Source: Fimbriimonadaceae bacterium
Lineage (GTDB): Bacteria > Armatimonadota > Fimbriimonadia > Fimbriimonadales > Fimbriimonadaceae
Assembly (NCBI GenBank): GCA_014380605.1
Contig: JACMJO010000013.1
Location: 1 to 6,585, forward strand
DNA length: 6,585 bases
Direction of reading: 5' to 3'
The notes under the pieces were generated by a model. It was given only the letters and a program-made list of their open reading frames with translations, had not been told where the DNA came from and did no database searches. Position 1 is the stretch's first letter, and each line of letters begins with the position of its first letter. This document shows positions 1-5,901 of this stretch, piece by piece. The translations under genes and the position numbers were made by a program.

Positions 1-1172
1 ATGTTGTTGAGCGTGAACCCAAATAAGCTCATGGCCGTAAACGTGGCAAAGATACACAGGGGGATCGCGATGGCCACGATCAACATTCCTCGGAAATTGT
101 GGAGGAAGATGTAAACGATCGCTGTAACGAGCAATATGCCGAGGATGATCGAGAACTGCATGTCCTCGAGGGAGCTTTCAATCTGAGTCGCTTGGTCGAA
201 AGTTTTGGTGAAGGTCAGCCCATACTGTTCGCCAAGCTGCTTGCTGAGAGCTTCGGCGGCTTCAGATATCTCAACTGCGTTGCCCTCCTTGGTCTTTTGA
301 ACGATGATGACGACGGAGTCTTTGCCGGCCAAACGGCTGTAGGTTCGGCGCTCGATGGACGTGTCGCTGATCGTCGCGACATCCGCCAACCGAACCATCT
401 TTGGCGGGGAGTTCATTACCTGGTTGTCGCGGACAGAAATGACCGTTTCCAGAATGTCATCCATGGATTGGTAGTCATCGGGGACCCGAACGGCGATTTC
501 GCGATCCCCCTGAATAATGCGCCCTGCCGGAAGGTTCTGTGAGGAGTTGCGAACCGCGTCAAGAACATCTCTCGCGCTGATGCTGTATGCGGCGAGCCGG
601 TCTGGCCGAATCTGAATTTGGATTTCACGTTGGTCGCCGCCGGTGGCGGTGGCTGCGCCAACCCCGGGCAATTGAGCAAATCGATCCTCAAGGACGCTAT
701 CCGCCAAGTCGCGCAATTGCAGGCTTGAGAGGGTCTTGCTGCTCAGCGAGTAATACAAAACGGGCTGGCTACCCGAGTCGAGCTTGGTGATCGTTGGCTT
801 TTCGGTGCCGTCCGGGAGGTCGTTCTGAACTTGATCGACTTTAGATCGGATGTCGTTTAAGGCTACGTCGATCGGAGTGCCAAGTTCAAGCTGAATGTTG
901 ACGCTGGAGATTCCTTCCTGGGAGGAGCTCGTGACTTCTCGCAGGCCATTGACGCCAGAGACGGCCTCTTCAAGTTTGCGCGACACGAGCTCCGCCACTT
1001 CCTCCGGACCTGCGCCCGGATAGACGGTCAAGATTGTGACGTTGCCAAATGCAACGTCAGGATTCTGCTCAACCCTCATGCCGATAAGGCTCAAGTAGCC
1101 CATCAGCATTGCGGCAAGCATCAGCATTAGCACGAAGACGGGACGCTGAATGGCTAGTTTTGTTAATCCCAC
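1..1172 (-). CDS. RND-family efflux transporter permease (AcrB-type), N-terminal part
   Basis: This is the inner-membrane, proton-driven pump subunit of a tripartite efflux system. Translation from GTG at 1172 gives 390 codons, and the gene continues past base 1 of the window. The N-terminus (LTKLAIQRPVFVLMLMLAAM, residues 3-22) is the typical RND first transmembrane helix with its RP motif, followed by RVEQNPDV. Residues about 40-335 form the periplasmic porter region, with YPGAGPEEVAELV and LPGVGAATATGG. TM2 lies near 340-358 and TM3 near 363-384, separated by LHNFRG, which matches AcrB almost residue for residue in spacing, so no N-terminal deletion is evident. The catalytic Asp pair of TM4 and the docking domain lie outside the window. 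The GTG start is chosen because AGGAG sits 8 nt upstream and the adaptor gene ends 3 nt before it. Family assignment is firm; the substrate cannot be read from this part. Multidrug export is the family default. Confidence 0.95.
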   Translation of the reverse strand, partial: MGLTKLAIQRPVFVLMLMLAAMLMGYLSLIGMRVEQNPDVAFGNVTILTVYPGAGPEEVAELVSRKLEEAVSGVNGLREVTSSSQEGISSVNIQLELGTPIDVALNDIRSKVDQVQNDLPDGTEKPTITKLDSGSQPVLYYSLSSKTLSSLQLRDLADSVLEDRFAQLPGVGAATATGGDQREIQIQIRPDRLAAYSISARDVLDAVRNSSQNLPAGRIIQGDREIAVRVPDDYQSMDDILETVISVRDNQVMNSPPKMVRLADVATISDTSIERRTYSRLAGKDSVVIIVQKTKEGNAVEISEAAEALSKQLGEQYGLTFTKTFDQATQIESSLEDMQFSIILGILLVTAIVYIFLHNFRGMLIVAIAIPLCIFATFTAMSLFGFTLNN

Positions 1173-1190
1173 GCTTTAAACTCCTGCCTG
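1170..1190 (-). promoter_or_regulatory. Shine-Dalgarno sequence fixing the GTG start of the RND gene
   Basis: On the minus strand CAGGCAGGAG (1190-1181) is followed by 8 nt and then GTG (1172-1170). The site lies inside the last codons of the adaptor gene, whose TAA stop is at 1178-1176. No ATG exists in frame before residue 15, and starting there would delete part of TM1. Confidence 0.8.
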
Positions 1191-2663
1191 CTTGGCGGTG
1201 TCGACCTTAATTTTCGCTCCATTGTCCAAGGCGTTTTGACCCGCGACGACCACCTGTTGCCCAGCGGTAAGCCCGGTTACCTGGATTACCCCGCCCGTCT
1301 GAAGTCCGGTCGTAACCGGAACCTGTTTAGCCTTATCGCCGTCGAGGACAAATACCACGTCTTTCCCATCGCGCTTTACGATCGCCATGGAGGGAACCGT
1401 GGCGGCGTTCGGAATGGTCCTCAAGACGATTTCTCCGGTAGCGTACATTCCGGGTCTAAGGGTGCTGGTGTCGCCGCTAAACGCGACCCTGACCTTGAAG
1501 AGCCGTCCCACCGACTCTCCAAAGGGGCTGATTGCGCGGACGATTCCGGCAAACTTCACTCCGCTTAGCGCGTTTACGGAAACGGTTACCGGGCTGCCCA
1601 AACCGATCTTATCGATGTTTGACTCGGGCACCTCGCCCTCAAAGTAGTTGCCTTCTTTGCCAACGATGCGAGCCACCGGCGAGCCAGGCCCGACTACCGT
1701 TCCTGGTTGAACGGGGTTCCCCGAGATTTTGCCGCTGAACGGGGCCTTGATAGTTGAGTCCGCGATCGCCTGACGAGCGATGGTGACTTGGGCCTGAGCC
1801 GACTGAATCTGAGCACGGGCGGCGTTGATCTGGGCGCGAGCGGCCTGCACTTGCTCGTTCAAGTTGATATCGAGCGCCTGTTGAGCCTTCGCCCCACGTA
1901 CCCCTTCCTCCGCTTGGCGAACCGCTTCCCGAGCAATGTCAATGTCTTCGCGTCGATTCCCAAGCGCCAATTGCCTTTGGAGCGCGGCGTTGTAGTTTGA
2001 TAGCGCAGTGTCGAAATTGAGCTTGTATTGCTCAAGCAAGGCCGCGGCGACGGCGCCCTCGGCGACCAACTTGGTATACCGATCAAGGTCCTTTTGGGCT
2101 TTGTCGAGCGAAGACTTCGCTTGCTTAACGGACCACTCCGCCTGGACTCTATCCTCCTCTCTCGCTCCCGCAAGGGATTTTGAGAGTTGAGCCCGGGCGG
2201 ATCGCAACTGCGCTTCAGCTTGTCTGACCGCAGATGCAGATCGCGTTGGTTGGATCCTGGCGTTTTGGCTTGCTTGCGACAACTGGGCATTCGCTGATTG
2301 CATCGACGACGCGGCCGTTTGAACGCTGGCAAGGGCTTGGCTTAGCTGGGCGGAGAGAGAAGCAGTGTCCTGTACGGCAATGGTTTGGCCGACAGAAACC
2401 GGATCGCCATCTTTGACATACACGGCAATGATCTTCCCGCTATTCTTGGCTCCAACTTGTGAATCCGACGAGGTGGTGACTTGGCCCGTTATGGCCAGGG
2501 TTTCTTGTAGCGTCTGAATCGACACCGGTTGCGCGGTCACCGTCACGGTGGGATCGCTGACGATCGCCTCGGTGGTTTTGGCCTGTTCCTGGGCTGGACG
2601 ATCGACGCATCCCACGCCTACAAAGGCAAGCGCCGCCATGCTGATGATTCCGAAGCGTTTCAA
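1176..2663 (-). CDS. RND efflux periplasmic adaptor (membrane fusion protein), lipoprotein with a very long coiled-coil hairpin
   Basis: This adaptor bridges the RND pump and the outer-membrane channel. It is 495 aa when started at TTG 2663, against roughly 380-400 aa for AcrA-like proteins. Residues 1-18 (MKRFGIISMAALAFVGVG) look like a lipoprotein signal ending at Cys19; the lipobox is imperfect because Gly replaces Leu at -3. The first lipoyl half is at about 73-103 (VYVKDGDPVSVGQTIAVQD) and the second at 304-334 (STIKAPFSGKI...PGTVVGPGSPV). Between them about 200 residues of Ala/Gln-rich heptad-like sequence form the helical hairpin, with the turn near VAEGAVAAALLEQ (200-212). The beta-barrel (341-416, including RLFKVRV and LRPGMYATGEI) and the membrane-proximal domain (417-491) follow. 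The TTG start is supported by GGGAGG six bases upstream and by the TTGA overlap with the preceding gene. An in-frame ATG at 2735 would run 76 bases into that gene and spoil the signal peptide; ATG at 2639 would remove its basic n-region. Confidence 0.93.
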   Translation of the reverse strand: MKRFGIISMAALAFVGVGCVDRPAQEQAKTTEAIVSDPTVTVTAQPVSIQTLQETLAITGQVTTSSDSQVGAKNSGKIIAVYVKDGDPVSVGQTIAVQDTASLSAQLSQALASVQTAASSMQSANAQLSQASQNARIQPTRSASAVRQAEAQLRSARAQLSKSLAGAREEDRVQAEWSVKQAKSSLDKAQKDLDRYTKLVAEGAVAAALLEQYKLNFDTALSNYNAALQRQLALGNRREDIDIAREAVRQAEEGVRGAKAQQALDINLNEQVQAARAQINAARAQIQSAQAQVTIARQAIADSTIKAPFSGKISGNPVQPGTVVGPGSPVARIVGKEGNYFEGEVPESNIDKIGLGSPVTVSVNALSGVKFAGIVRAISPFGESVGRLFKVRVAFSGDTSTLRPGMYATGEIVLRTIPNAATVPSMAIVKRDGKDVVFVLDGDKAKQVPVTTGLQTGGVIQVTGLTAGQQVVVAGQNALDNGAKIKVDTAKQAGV

Positions 2664-2675
2664 TTCCTTCCTCCC
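2660..2675 (-). promoter_or_regulatory. RBS and TTGA stop/start overlap coupling the TolC and adaptor genes
   Basis: The minus strand reads GGGAGG (2675-2670), AAGGAA, then TTGA, where TTG (2663-2661) starts the adaptor and TGA (2662-2660) ends the channel gene. Such four-base overlaps usually indicate translational coupling. The Shine-Dalgarno sequence lies within the last codons (Gly-Gly-Arg-Asn) of the upstream gene. Confidence 0.8.
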
Positions 2676-3964
2676 AAAATCTGTTGCAAATCGTCCGTTC
2701 CCACGGCCCGTTGTAGTTCTGAATAAGCCGTCCAATAGTCGTATCGCGCCGAGACGACGGCGATCCGAGCCTGTGTAAGTTGAGTGAGAGCGTCGGTGAT
2801 CTCTAAGGTGATGCCTTCACCAGCCGCGAGCCGCACTTTGCTGATTCGATAATTCTCTTCGGCGGCGGCCAATTGCCGCTGGGCAACCGTCAGTCGAGCG
2901 GCGGAGTTGATCATGTTCGTGATCGCCTGCCGGACTTCGAGCGAAATTCCAAGCCTAACCTGCTCGAGTTGAATCTTGACCTGCTCTTCGTCCTGCCTGG
3001 CCTGCTTGACCTGGGCTCGGGTGACGCCGGAGTCGAAGATAGGAAAATTGAGGGTGACTGCCCCGGTCGTGGTTTGTTCTTGGGCCGTGAATCCTTGTGC
3101 GTCGATGTTTCGTTGGTGATTGATCGCGAGGTTCATCGACGGGTTCGTCCCTCGCTCGGTGGCTCGGCGGATGAAGGCGAGGGCTTCCTGAGTCTTAGTC
3201 AAAGCCTTTGCTTCCGGCCTCGACGCCTGAGCGGCCTTGTCGATGTCGGCAACGTCGGCGGTTGGAGTTGCGGGCAAACTCATGACCTTCGAAGTGGTGA
3301 AGTCGGTTTCGATCGGCCTTCCAAGCGAGTTGTTGAGCGATTGCTTGGCAAGGGTCTGTTGGTTGGTGGCGGAGATGAGGTCGAATTGAGCCTGGGCGAG
3401 TTGAGCCTCGATTCGAATGACGTCGATCTTCGCCTTGGTTCCGGCTTCTTGCTCGATCTTGGCGTTCTTGAGTCTCTCCTCCGCCTCTTGAACGGCGAGC
3501 TTTGACACCTCGATTTGCTCTTCTGCTCGGAGGACGGCCAGGTAGGAGCGGCGTACGGCGAGTTTGACGTCGTTGCGAGTTGCCTCAAGAGTTTGCTGAC
3601 TGGCTAATAGGGTCGCTTTGGAGGCTCTAACGATTCGGCCAATATTTCCTGAGATGTCTATGGGAAAGTTTAGGCTTGCCACCGCTTGTTTCGTGTCGAT
3701 AGGCTGGGTGATGATAGATTGACCAGGCGCGATCTCAGCGGTCTGAGCTTCTTCGAATCGCGTGTAGGTTCCGCTGATGGTGACTCTTGGTCCCAACCCT
3801 CCTTCGCTTTCCTTCACCCGTTGCCGATTCTTCTCTACTGCGGATGCTTGTTGGCGCACCGCAAACGCATTCTTGGTTGCGATGTCCACCGCTTGCTCGA
3901 TTGTCAGCGTTTCGCCCCCTTGAGTAACCGCGATGATCGCCGCAAAGTTGATTAAGAATGTCAT
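2660..3964 (-). CDS. TolC-family outer-membrane efflux protein
   Basis: This is the trimeric outer-membrane/periplasmic exit duct of the tripartite pump, 434 aa, about the usual length. The family's internal duplication is plain. LNFPIDISGNIGR (98-110) and LNFPIFDSGVTRA (305-317) are matching barrel-strand-to-helix junctions. VRRSYLAVL (137-145) and VRQAITNMI (344-352) begin matching helices. Both halves carry long Ala/Gln/Glu-rich helices (about 110-212 and 317-422), and LGRP (214-217) closes the first half. A short hydrophobic N-terminus (TFLINFAAIIAVTQ) probably serves as the export signal, though it has no basic residue before the hydrophobic core, which is atypical. The ATG start overlaps the preceding gene's TGA (ATGA, 3964-3961) and has AGGGGAG at 3974-3968. 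Family confidence is high. The substrate is set by the partner pump and is not visible here. Confidence 0.95.
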   Translation of the reverse strand: MTFLINFAAIIAVTQGGETLTIEQAVDIATKNAFAVRQQASAVEKNRQRVKESEGGLGPRVTISGTYTRFEEAQTAEIAPGQSIITQPIDTKQAVASLNFPIDISGNIGRIVRASKATLLASQQTLEATRNDVKLAVRRSYLAVLRAEEQIEVSKLAVQEAEERLKNAKIEQEAGTKAKIDVIRIEAQLAQAQFDLISATNQQTLAKQSLNNSLGRPIETDFTTSKVMSLPATPTADVADIDKAAQASRPEAKALTKTQEALAFIRRATERGTNPSMNLAINHQRNIDAQGFTAQEQTTTGAVTLNFPIFDSGVTRAQVKQARQDEEQVKIQLEQVRLGISLEVRQAITNMINSAARLTVAQRQLAAAEENYRISKVRLAAGEGITLEITDALTQLTQARIAVVSARYDYWTAYSELQRAVGTDDLQQILGGRN

Positions 3965-4257
3965 GGTCTCCCCTCTTCGTCCTTCTCAATCCGATCAAGG
4001 GTTTTCTGAAATTCGTCCAAGAACTCCCTCGCAGAGTCGATCTTAAACAGCATCACCCCGGGATGAACTGGATGGCGCATCACCATCAGCTTATCTCCGG
4101 GCTGAATGTTGAACTCTTCCCTCGCCTCGGCGGGAATAACCACTTGGCCGCGCTCGCCCACGGTGGATGTCCCGAAGAAGCTCTCAGATAAGCAATTCTT
4201 GATGTTGTCTTTCATGGCCTGATCATACAAATCATACAGATCATATCTCGTATTCAT
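3961..4257 (-). CDS. AbrB/MazE/SpoVT-family DNA-binding protein, probable regulator of the efflux operon
   Basis: This is a small swapped-hairpin DNA-binding protein, 98 aa from ATG 4257. The SpoVT-AbrB domain covers about residues 30-75, with the signature GTSTVGERGQVVIPAEAR (29-46) followed by NIQPGDKLMV (50-59). A charged C-terminal helix (75-95, REFLDEFQKTLDRIEKDEE) probably serves dimerisation. Being first in a co-transcribed efflux operon suggests it controls that operon and itself; this is inference. It could instead be an antitoxin-type AbrB protein, but no toxin gene follows. The start is uncertain. ATG 4257 has GGAG only 2 nt upstream; ATG 4215 would give 84 aa, beginning MKDNIKN just before the domain and closer to typical short relatives, but with only a weak AGG upstream. 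With the later start, the YDLYDLYDQ repeat (residues 5-13) would be untranslated leader. The open frame to 4329 is unlikely to be used. Confidence 0.87.
   Translation of the reverse strand: MNTRYDLYDLYDQAMKDNIKNCLSESFFGTSTVGERGQVVIPAEAREEFNIQPGDKLMVMRHPVHPGVMLFKIDSAREFLDEFQKTLDRIEKDEEGRP
4222..4248. repeat. Three tandem 9-bp repeats (ATCATACAA / ATCATACAG / ATCATATCT)
   Basis: Copies at 4222-4230, 4231-4239 and 4240-4248 share ATCATA exactly; the first two match at 8 of 9 bases. On the minus strand each copy contains TATGAT, a five-of-six match to a -10 hexamer, but no good -35 lies 16-18 bp upstream of any of them. If the regulator gene starts at 4257 the repeat encodes YDLYDLYDQ. If it starts at 4215 the repeat is wholly in the leader and would suit a multi-site operator. 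Confidence 0.7.
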
Positions 4258-4293
4258 TTCTCCGCGACGAAGAAAAGATTGCCAATACGAGAT
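4245..4293. repeat. Perfect 10-bp inverted repeat in the divergent control region
   Basis: ATCTCGTATT (4245-4254) and AATACGAGAT (4284-4293) are exact reverse complements separated by 29 bp. Their centres are 39 bp apart, close to four helical turns, which would place two bound dimers on the same DNA face. The pair flanks the start of the regulator gene and the first possible start of the divergent gene. The operator role is inference. Confidence 0.65.
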
Positions 4294-5292
4294 TGGTTGG
4301 GCCGATTGCCCCAGTGGTATCGTCCTCAAGTGCGCTGGATACCCGTTGCCCCATTGCTAGTTTGCAACGTCTTTGCCCTGAGCCAGGACTTCGGACCGAT
4401 TGCTACCCGGAACCACCGAGCGACATCCCTGGCCTTTCTACGATTTGAGCCCTGCCCAAATCTCTTGTCGTTTGGCCAACGGACGTGGGAAGCGTCTATC
4501 ACTTCGGCAAACGACCTAAGGGTTGAGGTGAACGGAAGCAAGATCGTGGATGAGGACTATGAGGTCCAACGACTTGCCCTCCGTTATCGCCAAGGTCTCA
4601 AGCGCGGGATGGAGTGGTCCGTCGAGGTGCCGATTTTGAGTCGCGGAGGAGGATTTCAAGACCCGCTCATTGATTGGTGGCACGCAAATGTTCTTCATTG
4701 GAGCGATCCGACGCGCGATTCGGCTCCGATTGGGAGATCGTCGATACGGCTTCCCGGTGGAAACTCCTTTGGATCGGCATCTGGCCTTGGGGACATATCC
4801 GTGACTCTATCCAAGTCGCTTGGAGGAATCATAGGTTCAATCGGACTGAAGATTCCTACGGGGAATGCAGGGAGCCTACTGGGAAGCGGAGCGTTCGACG
4901 CAGGCTTCTATCTGCAATTGCAAAGGCCCATCTTACGGAAGGTAAGCCTTCACGTTCAGGCAGGATTGGTTTGGCAAGGTGAGGCAAGGGAACTCCCCGA
5001 TACCCGGCGATGGGTCCATCAGGAGGGGTTTGGATTGGTCTGGCAACCAAACTCAAGAGATGCTTGGATCGCCCAGTGGCAAGGCGAGGCGTCCGCGCTT
5101 GAACTTGGGGTTCCTGGATCGGATGCTACGCATCGAATGCTGACGATCGGATACAGGCGGAAGTTGTCGTCAAAGCAGATGCTCGATCTCTATTTCAGCG
5201 AGGATCGAGACGTCTTCAACGGCAACTTTCCCGAGGGAGCCAATGTTGGCCCCGACTTCACTCTGGGAATCAGGCTCGGGGTGAAGTTCTAA
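4279..5292 (+). CDS. DUF3187-like predicted outer-membrane beta-barrel protein
   Basis: The product is a predicted exported outer-membrane protein with no assigned function, 337 aa from TTG 4279. A signal peptide is visible: RWIPVAPLLVCNVFALS (19-35) with probable cleavage at ALS|QDF. The mature part alternates short amphipathic strands, as in a beta-barrel, and ends in LGIRLGVKF, with the C-terminal Phe typical of barrel insertion signals. The layout recalls the DUF3187 family: a polar-sided strand after EDYEVQRLALRYRQGL, then WSVEVPILSRGGGFQDPLIDWWH (113-135), GLGDISVTLSK (169-179), GLKIPTGNAGS (189-199) and LYFSEDRDV (304-312) before APDFT-like GPDFTLG. This assignment is from memory of the family pattern. 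The start is unclear: GTG 4330 (residue 18) would give a compact signal peptide, but no start has a convincing Shine-Dalgarno sequence. The gene is divergent from the efflux operon and may share its control region. Confidence 0.82.
   Translation: MPIRDWLGRLPQWYRPQVRWIPVAPLLVCNVFALSQDFGPIATRNHRATSLAFLRFEPCPNLLSFGQRTWEASITSANDLRVEVNGSKIVDEDYEVQRLALRYRQGLKRGMEWSVEVPILSRGGGFQDPLIDWWHANVLHWSDPTRDSAPIGRSSIRLPGGNSFGSASGLGDISVTLSKSLGGIIGSIGLKIPTGNAGSLLGSGAFDAGFYLQLQRPILRKVSLHVQAGLVWQGEARELPDTRRWVHQEGFGLVWQPNSRDAWIAQWQGEASALELGVPGSDATHRMLTIGYRRKLSSKQMLDLYFSEDRDVFNGNFPEGANVGPDFTLGIRLGVKF
4282..4296. promoter_or_regulatory. Candidate operator: CCAAT-N5-ATTGG dyad
   Basis: CCAAT (4282-4286), ACGAG, ATTGG (4292-4296) is a 5+5+5 dyad. 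It sits over the right arm of the 10-bp inverted repeat and upstream of the efflux operon's first gene. A minus-strand TTGGCA (4285-4280), five of six to the -35 consensus, overlaps it, but the best -10 at a 17-bp spacer is poor. A bound protein here could affect both divergent genes. Confidence 0.4.
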
Positions 5293-5296
5293 GCAA

Positions 5297-5332
5297 AAAG
5301 GGCAGCGAACTTGAATGTTCGCCGCCCCCTTT
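5297..5332. terminator. Bidirectional intrinsic terminator between convergent genes
   Basis: AAAGGGC-A-GCGAAC (5297-5310), a TTGAAT loop and GTTCGC-C-GCCCCCTTT (5317-5332) form a stem with one mismatch and a two-base bulge. On the minus strand the stem is followed by TTTTT, a good U-tract for the bS18 transcript. On the plus strand the following sequence (CAGATTTTG) is less ideal. The hairpin starts 4 bases after the stop codon of the DUF3187-like gene. Confidence 0.75.
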
Positions 5333-5343
5333 CAGATTTTGTT

Positions 5344-5862
5344 CTATTCGGCGGCTGGCTCGGCCGGAGCGGATACTTCCGCAACTGGAGCCTGTGCTGG
5401 TGCTGGTGCTTCCGCAGGTGGAGCTGGCGCAGGAGCGGGTGCAGCCGCCTGGGGCGCATCGTAGTGCTGAGGTCGCTCATATCGCTCACGGCGGGGCGTG
5501 TACTCGCGTCGTTCGGCACTCATTTCGGTTACCACGAACGGCAAGAGGGCCATTTCGCGGGCCTTGCGGATTGCGCTGGCGATCATTCGTTGCTGCTTCG
5601 CGGTGTTGCCGGTCTGTCGACTTGGAAGAATCTTGCCTCGATCGTTCAAGAATCTTCGGAGAATGTTGATCTCCTTGTAGTCGACGGTGTCGATCTTGTT
5701 GATCGTCAGGTAGCTAACCTTTCGGCGTCGCTTACTCTTAAAGCGCTGGCCGGATTCTCCGCCAGCATCTTTGTCTCCCCGTGGAAACGATGGCCTCATG
5801 CCTTGGGCTTCGGCAGAATTCGGGGCCTCCGATCTCTGCGGCTTGGATACTTCTTCGCTCAT
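5344..5862 (-). CDS. rpsR: 30S ribosomal protein bS18, cysteine-free, with long N- and C-terminal extensions
   Basis: bS18 sits on the 30S platform with bS6, near the 3' major domain of 16S rRNA. The conserved core is at residues 44-112: KRRRKVSYLTINKID, then DYKEINILRRFLNDRGKILP (61-80), SRQTGNTAKQQR (81-92) and IRKAREMALLPFV (98-110). The four-cysteine/histidine zinc site of many bS18 proteins (usually near KVCxFC) is absent; Ser50 and Leu52 occupy those places and the protein contains no cysteine. At 172 aa it is about twice the usual 75-90. Residues 1-43 are a polar tail. Residues 113-135 are rich in Arg, Glu and Tyr, and 136-172 are almost entirely Ala, Pro and Glu. The start at 5862 has no clear Shine-Dalgarno sequence; Met22 (5799) is an alternative. 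The gene stands alone, whereas bS18 genes usually adjoin rpsF, ssb or rplI. Confidence 0.96.
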   Translation of the reverse strand: MSEEVSKPQRSEAPNSAEAQGMRPSFPRGDKDAGGESGQRFKSKRRRKVSYLTINKIDTVDYKEINILRRFLNDRGKILPSRQTGNTAKQQRMIASAIRKAREMALLPFVVTEMSAERREYTPRRERYERPQHYDAPQAAAPAPAPAPPAEAPAPAQAPVAEVSAPAEPAAE

Positions 5863-5872
5863 GGTTATTCAT

Positions 5873-5896
5873 GTCGCGCCATTCAAAGGCGCGGAC
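5873..5896 (-). promoter_or_regulatory. GC-rich hairpin in the bS18 leader
   Basis: In the minus-strand RNA, GU plus a bulged C plus CGCGCC (5896-5888) pairs with GGCGCG plus AC (5880-5873) around a UUUGAAU loop (5887-5881). The stem ends 10 nt before the AUG at 5862, inside the expected ribosome footprint. It contains CCG with one C bulged. The structure suits translational control of bS18, but this is inferred from fold and position only. Confidence 0.45.
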
Positions 5897-5901
5897 CCAC
5901 G

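Noticed and set aside
99..542. 147-aa plus-strand open frame
   Set aside because: It is antisense to the well-conserved RND porter domain, and its translation has no recognisable domain.
1859..2332. 157-aa minus-strand open frame in another frame of the adaptor gene
   Set aside because: The adaptor frame has clear domain structure over the same bases. This frame is Arg/Ser/Pro-rich with no motif.
2664..2735. Upstream extension of the adaptor to ATG 2735
   Set aside because: It would overlap the end of the TolC gene by 76 bases and bury the signal peptide; TTG 2663 has a strong Shine-Dalgarno sequence and a coupled overlap.
2873..3505. 210-aa plus-strand open frame
   Set aside because: It lies entirely antisense to the TolC-family gene. 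The Leu/Gly/Asp-rich translation is what results from reading Ala/Gln/Glu-rich helices backwards.
4222..4245. Three TATGAT hexamers as three minus-strand promoters
   Set aside because: None has a convincing -35 at 16-18 bp. They are better described as one tandem repeat of unknown role.
4258..4329. Upstream extension of the AbrB-like protein to 4329
   Set aside because: The added residues are not AbrB-like, the region holds the inverted repeat, and it would overlap the divergent gene.
5392..5449. GC-rich repetitive stretch as a non-coding repeat or CRISPR-like array
   Set aside because: It is the low-complexity Ala/Pro coding of the bS18 tail. Units are irregular and there are no spacers.
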